Of a DNA stretch of 64,000 nt, positions 1 through 9,446 are shown one piece after another. Source of the DNA: Methylobacterium frigidaeris (GTDB lineage Bacteria > Pseudomonadota > Alphaproteobacteria > Rhizobiales > Beijerinckiaceae); the NCBI RefSeq assembly GCF_022179185.1, contig NZ_BPQJ01000021.1, positions 1 to 64,000 of the forward strand, read 5' to 3'. The translations under genes were made by a program, and so were the position numbers. Within the stretch, counting starts at the first letter, position 1, and each line of letters opens with the position of its first letter. Below the pieces are notes generated by a model that was given only the letters and a program-made list of their open reading frames with translations, was not told where the DNA came from and made no database searches.

Positions 1-864
1 GCCCTGGGCGGCTTGACGCCTCGAGCCTTCGCCAACCAAGCTGTCACAGCCCGAGTACTTGCATAGGCCACGGACCACAAACCGGGGCAGGACCATGAAC
101 GGGGTGTGATGATCCTGACTTCGGACCTGTCGTTCGGGGCACGGGACCAATTGTCTGCCAGCGACACGATATTGACGGCGGCTATGCAGGCCTGCGCGTC
201 GTCGAGGGCCTGCGGCAGGCGCCAGGCGAGGCCGAGAGAGAGGCGCCCGCCGACCAAGCGCTCCGCCCAGCCCCGCTGCCATTCCCCTACCTGGGCGAGA
301 TCGATCGGGTCCGTGGTAATCTTGCTCTTCATCCCGTAGAGCAGTCTCGCCCGGATCGGCGCATCTTCGCAGCGCCATGAAGCCGGCCTCGGCATGCTCG
401 CGGTCGCGGACGTTGTCGAAGAAGTCCGCTGTGGTGGTGATGCCGGAGGCCGCGCTCTCGATGGCGCTCAGCAACATGCCGAGATAGGTGTCCTCTAGTG
501 TGTAATGCGCCGACAGCCGGTTGGTGATGGGGAAGAACGCAGTCTCGGGCGTGTTGCGGTACAGGCCTCGCATCTGGCTGATCGAACCGTGGGTGTGAGC
601 ATCGATGAAGCCTGGTAGGACCACCGCACCCACCGCCTCGACGATGTCGGCTCCGGCCGGCGCGGTCAGGCTGCGTCCGATCTCAGCGATGCACCCGTCG
701 CGCACGAGGATGTCGGCCTCGGGCAGATCGCCCCGCGCGGCATCCATGGTCATGACGTAGCCGCCGCGGATCAGGGTCACGTCGCCGGGCGGCGCATCGG
801 CCGAGGCGCTCCCCAGCACGGCGCCGTACATCGCTTTGCCCAGGTCTCGCCGACTCATCGCCAT
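1..864 (-). pseudogene. Amidohydrolase family protein, frameshifted and cut by the window edge
   Basis: The N-terminal part reads as a metal-dependent amidohydrolase of the chlorohydrolase/cytosine-deaminase type. A Tat-like start (SRRDLGK) is followed by a beta-sandwich region and the first metal-binding motif GFIDAHTHG. These enzymes deaminate or dechlorinate ring compounds. Two in-frame ATG codons (864 and 858) lie downstream of an AGGAGG site; 864 has the better spacing. Around 366-367 one extra base breaks the frame. Before it the protein reads ...FMALR; the family-like continuation (IRARLLYGMKSK, then DPIDLAQ) resumes in the next frame. The original frame stays open to the edge but becomes Arg-rich nonsense. 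The far end, below about 150, also looks unlike the family, so the gene is probably decayed. A sequencing error could explain only the single indel. Confidence 0.7.
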
Positions 865-1064
865 CGTCCCGTCGAACCTCCTGCCAGACTGCTGTCAAGC
901 CCAAGATGGGGCATCGACCGCCAGATCATCATGGCCGGACCCGACACGGTGCCATTCCGTTCCGGACAGGTCGGGTAGTCCGTGCCGCACGTTGATGCGC
1001 GACGACGCAGGACGGCGACCAACGCCGGCGGTGCCGGTAACGCCGCGTCGATGAGGAGGTTCTT

Positions 1065-1361
1065 GTGAGCACGAACGTCCGTATCGTCACCGGGAGCCAC
1101 CGTCCTGCCACGAGCGACAGCGTCGTGCGCTGGCGCGGCTGGATCGCCACTGCAACCGGCGTTCTGATGTTCATCTCGTACATCGACCAGATCCAGCTCA
1201 ACCTGTCCGGACAGAAGGGCTCAATCATCCAGCCGCTCGCCACGGTGGTGAATTGCGCGCTGTGGACGACCTACGGCGCGTTGCGCCGCGATTGGCCGGT
1301 CTCCTTCGCCAATGCTCCGGGGATCGTCCTTGGTACGCTCGCGCTGATCACCGCGCTCTGA
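1065..1361 (+). CDS. SemiSWEET-like small membrane transporter
   Basis: This 98-residue protein has about three hydrophobic segments and motifs of the SemiSWEET/MtN3 (PQ-loop) family: an early GWIATATGVLMF helix, a QIQLN stretch and a central NCALWTTYG segment. SemiSWEETs are half-size sugar transporters that work as dimers in the inner membrane. The substrate cannot be read from sequence. The GTG start is chosen because a GAGGAGG site ends four bases upstream. The gene stands alone between the broken amidohydrolase and the LysR gene and ends 25 bp from the latter's stop, so the two converge. Confidence 0.75.
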   Translation: MSTNVRIVTGSHRPATSDSVVRWRGWIATATGVLMFISYIDQIQLNLSGQKGSIIQPLATVVNCALWTTYGALRRDWPVSFANAPGIVLGTLALITAL

Positions 1362-1385
1362 CGGGTTCGTCCGACGGCGCCGAGG

Positions 1386-2399
1386 TCAGCCCGGCTCCGC
1401 CTCGGCGAGGCCCGTCCCGGGACGGCGCCGGGCAGCCCCGAGGCGCGGCTGCAGCCCTGCCAGCGCCGCAGCCTCGAACAAGCCGAGGTCCGCGCTCGCG
1501 GCCAGCGCTGTCGTCATCTCGTCCTCCATGAAGGCGATGAAGGCACGGACGCGGCGGGGCTGATGCAGGCGCGCCGGGTAGACGAGGCGGACCCATCGGT
1601 CCGTCCCGCCCCACCATTCCGGTAGGATGCGCACGAGGCGTCCTGCGCGCACGTCGTCGACCACGTCCCAGGCGGCCTTCATCGCGATGCCGAGATCGGC
1701 CAACGCGCCGATGTGGCAGATCTCGCCATCGTTACCGCCGGCCACGGAGCGTATCGCGACCTCGACCGACTCCTCGCCGCGCCAAAGCTGCCACTGGGTC
1801 GGCGGCGGATCGCCCACCGTCAGACAGGCATGCCTGGCAAGATCGAAGGGATCTCGCGGTGTGCCGGCCTGTGCGAGATAGGCCGGAGAGGCGCACAGAA
1901 CGCGTGCGTCGGGCACGAGCGGCCGGGCGATCAGGCGACTGTCGGCCAGGGGCGCCTGCCTCATGGCCACGTCGACGCGGCGCTCCACGAGATCGAGAAC
2001 GTCGTCGCTGGTCAGGATCTGGACCGAGATGCCGGGGTAACGGGTGAGGAAGCGATGCAGGCGTGGCGCGATCTGCCGCTGCGCGAAGGCCGCCGTCGCC
2101 GTCACGCGGACGACGCCGCTGGTGCCGTCGCCGCAGGCCTCCTCCGCCGCCTGGATGGCCTCCAGGGCCGTCCGGCAGCGCAGGAGGAATTCCTGTCCCT
2201 CCTCGGTCAGGCCGAGCTGGCGCGTGGTTCGCTGGAGCAGGCGGACGCCGAGCTGCGCCTCCAGGCGCTTGAGCCGCTTGGACACCAGGGTGAGCGAGAC
2301 GTCGAGTTCCTGCGCGGCCCTGGACAGGCTACCCGCGCGCACGATGGCGTCGAAGACGCGAAGATCGTCGATGCTGTCGAGCCGCCCCATCCGGCCCAT
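1386..2399 (-). CDS. LysR-family transcriptional regulator
   Basis: This 337-residue protein starts with a clear LysR winged helix-turn-helix (residues 6-65: FDAIVRAGSLSRAAQEL, then LVSKRLKRLEAQLGVRLLQRTTR). The periplasmic-binding-like effector domain follows, to about residue 300. The last 35 residues are an Ala/Arg-rich tail not typical of the family. The gene is transcribed away from the Gfo/Idh/MocA dehydrogenase, with about 300 bp between the starts. That is the usual arrangement for a LysR protein controlling its divergent neighbour, but the target is inference. The effector is unknown. A second ATG three codons in is possible as start. Confidence 0.85.
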   Translation of the reverse strand: MGRMGRLDSIDDLRVFDAIVRAGSLSRAAQELDVSLTLVSKRLKRLEAQLGVRLLQRTTRQLGLTEEGQEFLLRCRTALEAIQAAEEACGDGTSGVVRVTATAAFAQRQIAPRLHRFLTRYPGISVQILTSDDVLDLVERRVDVAMRQAPLADSRLIARPLVPDARVLCASPAYLAQAGTPRDPFDLARHACLTVGDPPPTQWQLWRGEESVEVAIRSVAGGNDGEICHIGALADLGIAMKAAWDVVDDVRAGRLVRILPEWWGGTDRWVRLVYPARLHQPRRVRAFIAFMEDEMTTALAASADLGLFEAAALAGLQPRLGAARRRPGTGLAEAEPG

Positions 2400-2703
2400 C
2401 TGAGCGCCGGTTCTCTCGGCATCAAGTGATCGCCGAGGTAGTTAGATCTAAGATCCACAGTTGAATCGTCCACCACATCGCCCTGCCGCGGCCGGCGATG
2501 GACGAATCCGGTCGCCGCCCGCCATTCTTGCCTGCGGTCGGAGGCAGCCTTGCCGAATCGGGGAGGAGCGGACCGCCACCCGTTTCGTTGTCGCTTCATG
2601 CGCTGACCAAAGCCGTCCCGTCCCGAATGACGCGACTGCATCGCGGCCGCCCGGCTCATGCCGGCCTGCCGTCGGCACGCCCAGCCCGCAGGTGACGACT
2701 TTC
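2400..2703. promoter_or_regulatory. Divergent intergenic region between LysR and dehydrogenase genes
   Basis: This 304-bp stretch separates two divergent genes and should carry both promoters. Around 2440-2462 lies a locally AT-richer segment (gttagatctaagatcc), a plausible operator or promoter zone for a LysR protein. I could not fix a T-N11-A box with confidence. The dehydrogenase reading frame stays open through this stretch, but its translation has no family similarity. Confidence 0.4.
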
Positions 2704-3861
2704 ATGACCGGCACGACCTTCCCCCGCCTCGGCCAAGCCGAGACTGTCCGCTACGCCTTCGTCGGCCTGGGCGACATCACCCAGGAGGCGATGCTGCCCG
2801 GGGTCCGCCACACCGGCAATTCGCAGATCGCCGCCCTCGTCAGCGGCAATCCCGAAAAGGCGCGTCGGGTCGGCGAGCTATACGGCGTCGCCGACATCTA
2901 CGGCTACGAGCAGTTCGGCGAGCTGCTGGCGTCGGGCACGATCGACGCGATCTACCTCGCTACCCCGAACTGGCGCCACGCCGAATTCATAATTCCGGCG
3001 CTCAAGGCCGGCATTCATGTGCTGGTGGAGAAGCCGCTCGAGATCTCGGCGGAAAAATGCCGGGAGATCCTGGCGGTGCAGTCTGGCTCCTCGGCCAAGC
3101 TGATGGTCGCCTACCGGCTGCATTTCGAGCCGGCGACGCTCGCAACCATCGATTTGATCCGCTCCGGTGCGCTCGGCGACCTCTTCACTTTCACGTCGTC
3201 CTTCACGCAGATGGTCTCGCCTGCGAATCACCGGGCAAAGAGCGGCGTCGAGGCCGGCCCGATCTTCGACATGGGGCCCTACACGATCAACGCCGCCCGC
3301 TCCGTGTTCGGCGACGAGCCGACCGAGGTGGTCTCTGCCGTCGGTGTCCGCCATCCGGAGGCCGGTTTCGGCGACTTCGACGACACCGTTGCGGTGACGC
3401 TGCGCTTCCCCGGTAACCGCCTCGCGCAGTTCGTGCTGTCCTATTACGGAAACGTGCTCGACACCTACGCGGTCGTCGGCACCAAGGGCAGCGTCGAGGT
3501 CAACCCGGCCTACATGTACGGCAAGCCTCTGGCGCGCACGGTGACCATCGGCGACGAGAAGTTCCGCGACAGCTTAAGGAATACCGACCATTTCGGCGGC
3601 GAGCTGAAATACTTCTCGGACTGCATCCTGAACGACACCGCCCCCGAGCCTGACGCTGAGGAGGGCTACGCCGACCTGCGCGTGATCGAGGGCATCCTGA
3701 AGGCGCTAGAGATCGGCGGCTCGGCGCCGCTCGAGCCGTTCACGCGCTCCAAGCGCATCGACGTCTCGGGACAGCTCCAGCACCTGCCGGCGCAGGCTCC
3801 GCCCGATCTCGTCGGTGTGTCCAACCCCGGCCGGGGCAAGGACAAGTCCCCGCTGAACTGA
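2704..3861 (+). CDS. Gfo/Idh/MocA family NAD(P)-dependent oxidoreductase
   Basis: This 385-residue protein has an N-terminal Rossmann fold (YAFVGLGDITQEAMLPG) and the family's EKPLEISAEKC motif, where the Lys is catalytic. A C-terminal alpha/beta substrate domain follows, with a GPIFDMGPYTINAAR segment. Family members oxidise or reduce sugars, inositols and related polyols with NAD(P). The frame is open back to 2461, but family similarity begins at VRYAFVGLG. I therefore place the start at 2704 (ATG ACC GGC), just after a purine-rich stretch. The gene is divergent from the LysR regulator and followed 160 bp later by an MFS transporter. Regulation by that LysR protein is likely but unproven. 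The substrate is not predictable. Confidence 0.85.
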   Translation: MTGTTFPRLGQAETVRYAFVGLGDITQEAMLPGVRHTGNSQIAALVSGNPEKARRVGELYGVADIYGYEQFGELLASGTIDAIYLATPNWRHAEFIIPALKAGIHVLVEKPLEISAEKCREILAVQSGSSAKLMVAYRLHFEPATLATIDLIRSGALGDLFTFTSSFTQMVSPANHRAKSGVEAGPIFDMGPYTINAARSVFGDEPTEVVSAVGVRHPEAGFGDFDDTVAVTLRFPGNRLAQFVLSYYGNVLDTYAVVGTKGSVEVNPAYMYGKPLARTVTIGDEKFRDSLRNTDHFGGELKYFSDCILNDTAPEPDAEEGYADLRVIEGILKALEIGGSAPLEPFTRSKRIDVSGQLQHLPAQAPPDLVGVSNPGRGKDKSPLN

Positions 3862-4021
3862 CGGCGCGGCTGGCCGCAACCGCAGCGACAGAACCGAGGC
3901 CGGACGGGATCGGGGGTGACCGGCGCCGGTCCCTCCAGCCCTCCCTCATGTCGTCGTCCCCACTTGGCCCGGACCGGCACCGCCGGTCGCGACGGGCCCC
4001 GGTGCTTGCAAGCGATCCAAG

Positions 4022-5269
4022 ATGACCCTGATTGAATTCACCGGGAACCGCCCCGCCAATACCGAGGCCGCCGAAGCGTCGCTTCCGGCGCGCGCCACGC
4101 CGGGGCGCCACCCGACTCTCGTTCTGCTTGCGCTCGCGGTCGGGGGCTTCGCCATCGGCACGACGGAATTCGCCGCGATGAGCTTGTTGCCGGCCTTCGC
4201 CCCCGAGCTCGGCATCGATGCGCCGACAGCCGGACATGTCATCAGCGCCTACGCGCTGGGCGTGGTGGTCGGCGCGCCACTGATCGCCGTCCTGGCCGCA
4301 CGCTTCGCCCGCCGCACCTTGCTCGTCGGCCTCATGCTGCTCTTTGCTGCTGGCAATGCCCTCTCTGCGCTCGCGCAGGATTACGGCTGGATGCTGGTCT
4401 TCCGCTTCATCGCCGGTCTGCCGCACGGCGCCTATTTCGGTGTGGCCTCCCTGGTCGCCGCCGCCCTCGTGCCACGGGAGCGCCGGACGCAGGCGGTCTC
4501 GCGGGTGATCCTCGGGCTCTCCGTGGCCACCATCGTCGGCGTGCCGCTCGCCAACGGAGTCGGGCAGGTCGTCGGCTGGCGCTGGAGCTTCGCCCTCGTG
4601 GCGGCGCTCGCCACCCTCACGGCGGTCCTAGTGCAGCTCTTCGCGCCCCTCGGCCGGCCCGTCCAGGGTGGCGGCGCCCGACGGGAGCTCGGCGCCCTGA
4701 AGCGGGGGCAGGTTTGGCTCACCCTGATGACCGGCGCCATCGGTTTCGGCGGCCTATTCTCGGTCTACACCTATCTCGCCTCGACCCTGATCGAGGTGAC
4801 GCACACCTCTCCCGCTACGATCCCCGGCGTTCTCGCGGTATTCGGCCTCGGCCTGACAGCCGGGACCGTCGTCTGCGCCTGGGCCGGCGATCGGGCTCTG
4901 ATGCCGGCCATCGGCCTCACCCTGCTATGGAGCGCTGGTGCGCTCGCCTTCTATCCCCTTGCGGTCGGGAGCGTCTGGACCATGGTGGCGGTGGTATTTC
5001 TGATCGGCTCCGGCGGCGGACTGTCGAGCCTGCTGCAAGCTCGGCTGATGGACGTGGCCGAGGATGCGCAGACGTTGGCAGCGGCCCTGAACCACTCGGC
5101 CTTCAACACCGCCAACGCCCTCGGGCCGTGGCTGGCGGGTCTCGCCCTGGCGGCCGGGTCCGGCCTGCCGTCGACGGGTGTGGTCGGCATGGGCCTGGCC
5201 CTCTCGGGCTTTGCGATCTGGGCCGTGTCGTACCTGCTGGATCGCCGGGCCGGTGCGGCGCGGCGCTGA
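4022..5269 (+). CDS. MFS transporter, DHA1 family (AraJ/YdhP-like)
   Basis: This 415-residue protein has twelve predicted membrane helices. The DHA1 signature of the AraJ/PbuE/YdhP group opens helix 1 (GGFAIGTTEFAAMSLLPAF). The loop 2-3 motif is weak (AARFARR). Family members export purine nucleosides, sugars or drugs by proton antiport. The start at 4022 gives a 35-residue soluble leader with no good ribosome site; a later start is possible but no ATG lies near helix 1. It follows the dehydrogenase on the same strand across 160 bp, so co-transcription is possible but not shown. Confidence 0.85.
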   Translation: MTLIEFTGNRPANTEAAEASLPARATPGRHPTLVLLALAVGGFAIGTTEFAAMSLLPAFAPELGIDAPTAGHVISAYALGVVVGAPLIAVLAARFARRTLLVGLMLLFAAGNALSALAQDYGWMLVFRFIAGLPHGAYFGVASLVAAALVPRERRTQAVSRVILGLSVATIVGVPLANGVGQVVGWRWSFALVAALATLTAVLVQLFAPLGRPVQGGGARRELGALKRGQVWLTLMTGAIGFGGLFSVYTYLASTLIEVTHTSPATIPGVLAVFGLGLTAGTVVCAWAGDRALMPAIGLTLLWSAGALAFYPLAVGSVWTMVAVVFLIGSGGGLSSLLQARLMDVAEDAQTLAAALNHSAFNTANALGPWLAGLALAAGSGLPSTGVVGMGLALSGFAIWAVSYLLDRRAGAARR

Positions 5270-5705
5270 TCAGAATCAGCTCCCGTTCGACGAAGAGCGG
5301 GGGGGCTCAAAGCACGATAACGAGCACGCCCTGAGCTTGGCCTCGCCCAAGACATGACGCGAACGAGGCCTAACGAGATCCATGCGATCACGATCCCCGC
5401 TGCTTCGTCGGCACGACGACGTCTGCGCCGGCGTGGATGCCGGTGGGGCCAGCGGGTCGCGACGGCCTTGAGCCATCCCGGTCCGGCCGGACTCGTGAGG
5501 GTCAACCTCGTCCACCACGAAGGCACGGATCGCGGTTGAGCATGACCGCTGATCCTGGAGATCCTCGACGATACGCGACGCGCAGCCGGTTCACCTCGGC
5601 CAGCGCCGGATTTCCGGAAGACTGGGAGGTCACGTGACCTGATCGCATCCTGCGGCGCGATCTCGCGCAGTCGGTGCCGGCGGTGGCCGACACCTGACAT
5701 CCGGA
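5270..5705. other. Gene-free stretch between convergent genes
   Basis: No convincing coding sequence is present in these 436 bp. Short open frames exist on both strands but none has a ribosome site, family similarity or a sensible composition. A stretch around 5545-5600 (LILEILDDTRR when translated on the plus strand) could be a trace of an old gene. I see no terminator hairpin. Confidence 0.4.
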
Positions 5706-7412
5706 TCAGCCACGGGCCGGAAGCCGGCGCTCCTGCGTCGCGCCGGCGTCGTAGCGGAATGGCGAGCGGAGTGTCATGAACTCGACCCAGGTACCCCACG
5801 GCATCCGGCCGAACCATAGCTGGTTGCCCGCCCCGGTCTCGTTGAGACCGAGGTCGTGGGGACCTTCCAGCAGCGTCCCGCCCGCGGCTGCGAACCGCTC
5901 CGTCGCAAGAGTGATGTCATCCACCACCATGCTGACATGGTTGAGGCCGACGTCGTTGATTCCCGCCGCCTGGGTGCGGTCGACCCCCGTGAGCTGGAAC
6001 AGCTCGATATTCGCCCCGTTGCCGAGGCGCATCAGGCACGCGCCGCGCATGGTCGCGGTTTTCGGCAGGCCGTTGATCCGGCCGACATCGGCCGCGGTGA
6101 GCGGCTCATCCGTCAGCTTGAGGTGGCGGTAGAGCAGCGTCGCGCCGAAGGCGTCCTGCAGGAAGCGGATCGCCGCCTCCATGTCCGGCACCGTCATGGC
6201 GACGTGCTCGATGCCGTGGATGTCGGACAGACCGCGCGGCGGCGAGCGGCCAGTCACCGCATCGCCGAGCCGGACGCCGGCCAGTTCCCCCGGCAGCGGC
6301 AGGCAGAGAACCTGCCAGGGCGCCCGCATCCGGTCGTCTCCCCCGTTGTTGGAGGCAAGGTTCTCGAGTTGGGAGGCAGGAACGCAGAGGCGCCGCTGCC
6401 CGTCGATGCAGATCGCGTCGGGGGAGGCCAGCCGGTCGTCCTGCACGAGCGTCAGCATCCGTCCCTGCGGCGTCAGCACGGCGATCCGGCGGGTCTCAGC
6501 GTCGGAGAGGTAGAGGTTGCCCAGCGTATCCATTGCGGTGCCGCCGATGGTCGGGATCTCGGCGATGGTCTGGATCGCCGCCGCGAGCTCGGCATCCGTC
6601 AGGCTCTCGTCTGTGAGCAGAGTCGTCGCGATCCGGCGGAGCGGTCCCGTCGGCGTCGCCCAGTAGAGCCAGGCCCCGTCGGCATCGAGCTCGATCATGT
6701 CGCTGGCAACCGCCGGGCGGCGGCCGGCAGCATCAGCCAGGAGACGAGCGCCATGCCCCTTCTGCGCCGCGTCGGCGGGCCTGCGCAGCAGCGGGTGGCC
6801 GGAGAGACGGCGCAGGGTCCGGTTAGCCCCCAGATCGTGGACGATGAGGCCGCCGAGCCCGGAATCGGTGACGTAGAGCATGTGATCGTGCAACCGCAGG
6901 TCGTTCATCGTCGCCCCGTCCGGGAGGATGTCGTCGCCGAAGCGGATCACAGCGAGCACGGCTCCGGTGCGGGGATCGAGGCGGACGATCTTGTGCCCGC
7001 CCGGCACGGCGCTCTCTCCCACGGCACCCTGATCGACGACCCACAGCGTCCCGTCGTTGAAGACGTGGACGGCGTTCACCATCACGAACGCCTCGCGCCC
7101 GTCGCCGCCCTGCCTCCAGGCGTTCCACGCCCCGCCGGGGAACGGCGACAGCGCCCCGTCCTGCTCGACCCTGACGAGCGAGGGAGTCTCTGTGTGGCCG
7201 GGGAAACGCGGCAAGCCGAGGAACATGGTGCCGTCCGGTGCGACTGCGACGCCGTTGCACGGCCAGCGGGACTGCGCCGCGACCGTCAGGACAGGCGTCT
7301 GCGCGGAGGCGGCGCTCGCCCCCGGAGGGGTGATCATCGACATAGGGGATAGACCTCTGCTGGTGGCAAGCACAGCAAGCGCGGATCGACGGGTGAAATG
7401 CGGTGGCAGCAT
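5706..7412 (-). CDS. Exported royal-jelly (MRJP/yellow)-type beta-propeller fused to a VOC domain
   Basis: This 568-residue protein has a Tat-like leader (TRRSALAVLA). Residues about 40-390 form an MRJP/SMP-30-type six-bladed propeller, with blades such as VHVFNDGTLWVVDQG, YVTDSGLGGLIVHDL and GNLYLSDAETRRIAVL. Residues about 398-555 form a glyoxalase/VOC domain (GIEHVAMTVPDME ... LNHVSMVVDD ... WVEFM) that keeps candidate metal ligands H, H and E. Propellers of this type often hydrolyse lactones; VOC proteins are metal-dependent isomerases, lyases or dioxygenases. The start at 7412 is chosen because it opens the leader; the frame itself continues open for another 1.4 kb antisense to the ISL3 transposase. 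The two parts might be separate proteins fused by a lost stop, but the linker is smooth. Confidence 0.7.
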   Translation of the reverse strand: MLPPHFTRRSALAVLATSRGLSPMSMITPPGASAASAQTPVLTVAAQSRWPCNGVAVAPDGTMFLGLPRFPGHTETPSLVRVEQDGALSPFPGGAWNAWRQGGDGREAFVMVNAVHVFNDGTLWVVDQGAVGESAVPGGHKIVRLDPRTGAVLAVIRFGDDILPDGATMNDLRLHDHMLYVTDSGLGGLIVHDLGANRTLRRLSGHPLLRRPADAAQKGHGARLLADAAGRRPAVASDMIELDADGAWLYWATPTGPLRRIATTLLTDESLTDAELAAAIQTIAEIPTIGGTAMDTLGNLYLSDAETRRIAVLTPQGRMLTLVQDDRLASPDAICIDGQRRLCVPASQLENLASNNGGDDRMRAPWQVLCLPLPGELAGVRLGDAVTGRSPPRGLSDIHGIEHVAMTVPDMEAAIRFLQDAFGATLLYRHLKLTDEPLTAADVGRINGLPKTATMRGACLMRLGNGANIELFQLTGVDRTQAAGINDVGLNHVSMVVDDITLATERFAAAGGTLLEGPHDLGLNETGAGNQLWFGRMPWGTWVEFMTLRSPFRYDAGATQERRLPARG

Positions 7413-7531
7413 GGGGAGGGAAACAGACGACACCACCGAGAGTGACTGGCCGCTAGGGCAAGGGACTCTTGCATCCTCGGCGGGAGTCTTGACGACAGCA
7501 GCCGTGGAAGAGCACGTCGAACTCGATCGTG

Positions 7532-7615
7532 TTATCCACCGGGCCGCCCGTCGCGGACCAGCTCGACCATCTGGCGGCGGAACTCCGCCGGGGACGGGGG
7601 ACGGGTTCTCAGCAT
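7532..7615 (-). pseudogene. IS3-family orfA fragment (N-terminal stub)
   Basis: The 27-residue open frame starts MLRTRPPSPAEFRRQMVELV, which is the typical N-terminus of an IS3-family (IS51/IS407-like) OrfA helix-turn-helix protein. After RDGRPGG the frame stops at TAA and no further OrfA sequence follows. It is a remnant left next to the ISL3 elements. The assignment rests on recognition of the conserved PPEFRRQMVELVR-like start. Confidence 0.65.
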
Positions 7616-7659
7616 GGCAAACACACCTCACGCGAAATCGCTCTCGGTGTCCACCGATC

Positions 7660-9421
7660 CGGTTCTTGCTCACGTTGCGTGGATGGCGGTGGATTGACTC
7701 GGGCCGAGGATGGTCTGATCCGCCCTCCCCATCGTGGGTGGCATGAACATTCCCTTCGCCATCCCCGAGTGCCGCGTCGCGCATCGCGTCGAACGACACG
7801 ACGATCACCTCGTCATTCCGGTGCGACTGGACGCAGCCACAGGCTGCTGCCCCGAGTACGGGCAGGCGAGCCGGTCGGTCCACAGCCGCTACCAGCGTCA
7901 TCCCGCCGACCTGCCGCTGTCGGCATCGCGGACCACGCTGCGCATCGAGGTGAGGCGGTTCTACTGCCTCAATCCGGCCTGCCGACGCCGGACCTTCGCG
8001 GAGACGCCCCTGACCCTCCTCGCGCCGCGCGCCCGGCGCACGCGGCGTCTTGGCGAGGCACAGGCCAGGGTCGGCGTCGCTTGCGGCGGTGCCCGTTTCC
8101 TCACGCACCTCCACATGCCGGCGAGCCGCGCGACCGTGCTGCGGCTCGTCACACGCATGCCGATGCTCGACGCACCTGCTCCTATTCACGTCGGCATCGA
8201 TGATTGAGCGATCCGCAAGGGCAGCCGCTACGGCACGATCGTCGTGGATCTCGACCGCCACCGCGTGATCGACCTCCTCCCGGATCGTACAGCGCTTACG
8301 CTGTCCGGTTGGCTCGAACGGCACTCTGACGTGCGCCTCATCACCCGGGATCGCTCGACCGAGTACGCGCGCGGCGCGAGCCTCGGCGCGCCTCAGGCGC
8401 AGCAGGTCGCCGATCGATGGCACCTGCTCACCAACATGCGGCAGGCCGTCGAACGCTGGCTCCATGGTGCTCATGCTCGACTGCGGAGCCTGCCGCCTCT
8501 TCCTGGGCCGGCCGCTCGTACCGCCCGGCGCGACCGCGCTTTTGCCCGCTCTACGCCGGAATTGGAGGCAGGCACACAGAGCCGGATGCGATGGCAGGCC
8601 ATTTATGACGAGGTGCGGCACCGTCATGCCAGCGGGGAGCCGCTGCTCGGGATCGCCCATGCCATGGGGCTGGCGCGTGCCACGGTGCGCAAATACGCGA
8701 CCGCCGAGACCTTCCCAGCGCGGCTGCCCCACGGCGCCGGACCCAGCCTCCTTGATCCGCACGTCGTGTACCTGGCGGGACGGATCGATGAAGGCCGCGA
8801 GAATGCAATGGCTTTGTGGCGCGAGATCCGGGAACGGGGCTATCCCGGGACGAGCCGGCAGGTGCACCGCTTCGTCGCCGAGCGTCGGACGAGGCCGGTC
8901 CGATCAGGCTGCAAGCCCCGCTACGCCAAGGACTCCGCCTCGAAGCCGCGTGTATCGGAAGCTCCTTTGCCGCCCGCACGGCAGCTTGCGTGGCTGCTCG
9001 TGCAGCCGACCTCGGTCTTGGATGAGGGCGAAGCGGCTGTGGTGAGCCACGTCGAGCAGGATGACACCGCATGGACGGTCATGGATCTGGCTCGCCGCTT
9101 CACGGCACTGGTGCTCGCCGCAGGGAAGGGCAAGACCGCCGCCGATGATCAGAATGCGGACCCCGCAGCGGACATCGCCGCCTGGATCACGCAGGCACGG
9201 ACCTGCGACGCTCCTGCCATCGCGACGTTCGCCTCGGGAGTGGACGCGGTCATCGCTGCCGTCTGGGATGCCCTCACGGAGCCCTGGAGTAGCGGCCAGG
9301 CCGAAGGCCAGGTCAACCGGCTCAAGCTTATCAAGCGCCAGTGTTATGGACGGGCAGGCCTCGAACTCCTGAAGCGCCGTATGGTTCTTGCCGCCCGATC
9401 CACGCAAAACGAGCATGAACC
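7660..9421 (+). mobile_element. ISL3-family insertion sequence, copy 1
   Basis: The element is bounded by imperfect 24-bp terminal inverted repeats. The left end begins cggttcttgctcacgttgcg at 7660; the right end is its near reverse complement, finishing at about 9422. It carries one transposase gene broken by a stop. A second, shorter relative begins exactly at the right end, in the same orientation. I did not find an obvious target-site duplication. Confidence 0.7.
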
Positions 9422-9446
9422 GTTCTTGCTCTCTTTGCGTGGATAG
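7743..9446 (+). pseudogene. ISL3-family transposase with one in-frame stop (copy 1)
   Basis: Read through, this is a full-length ISL3 transposase of about 567 codons: N-terminal zinc finger, helix-turn-helix, then the DDE domain (HVGIDD, RLITRDRS, a late QAEGQVNRLKLIKRQCYGRAGLELLKRR). A TGA at 8205-8207 directly after IDD replaces what is normally an aromatic residue (TGG to TGA would do it); both halves are in the same frame. The zinc finger also has CPEYG where copy 2 keeps CPECG, so one zinc-binding Cys is lost. The final stop codon (9444-9446) lies inside the left end of the neighbouring element. The start at 7743 matches the MNIP start of copy 2. Confidence 0.85.

Noticed and set aside
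7413-8867. Upstream extension of the propeller-VOC reading frame to over 1000 codons
   Set aside because: The extra part lies antisense to the ISL3 transposase and reads as Arg/Pro/Gly-rich nonsense; the real leader starts at 7412.
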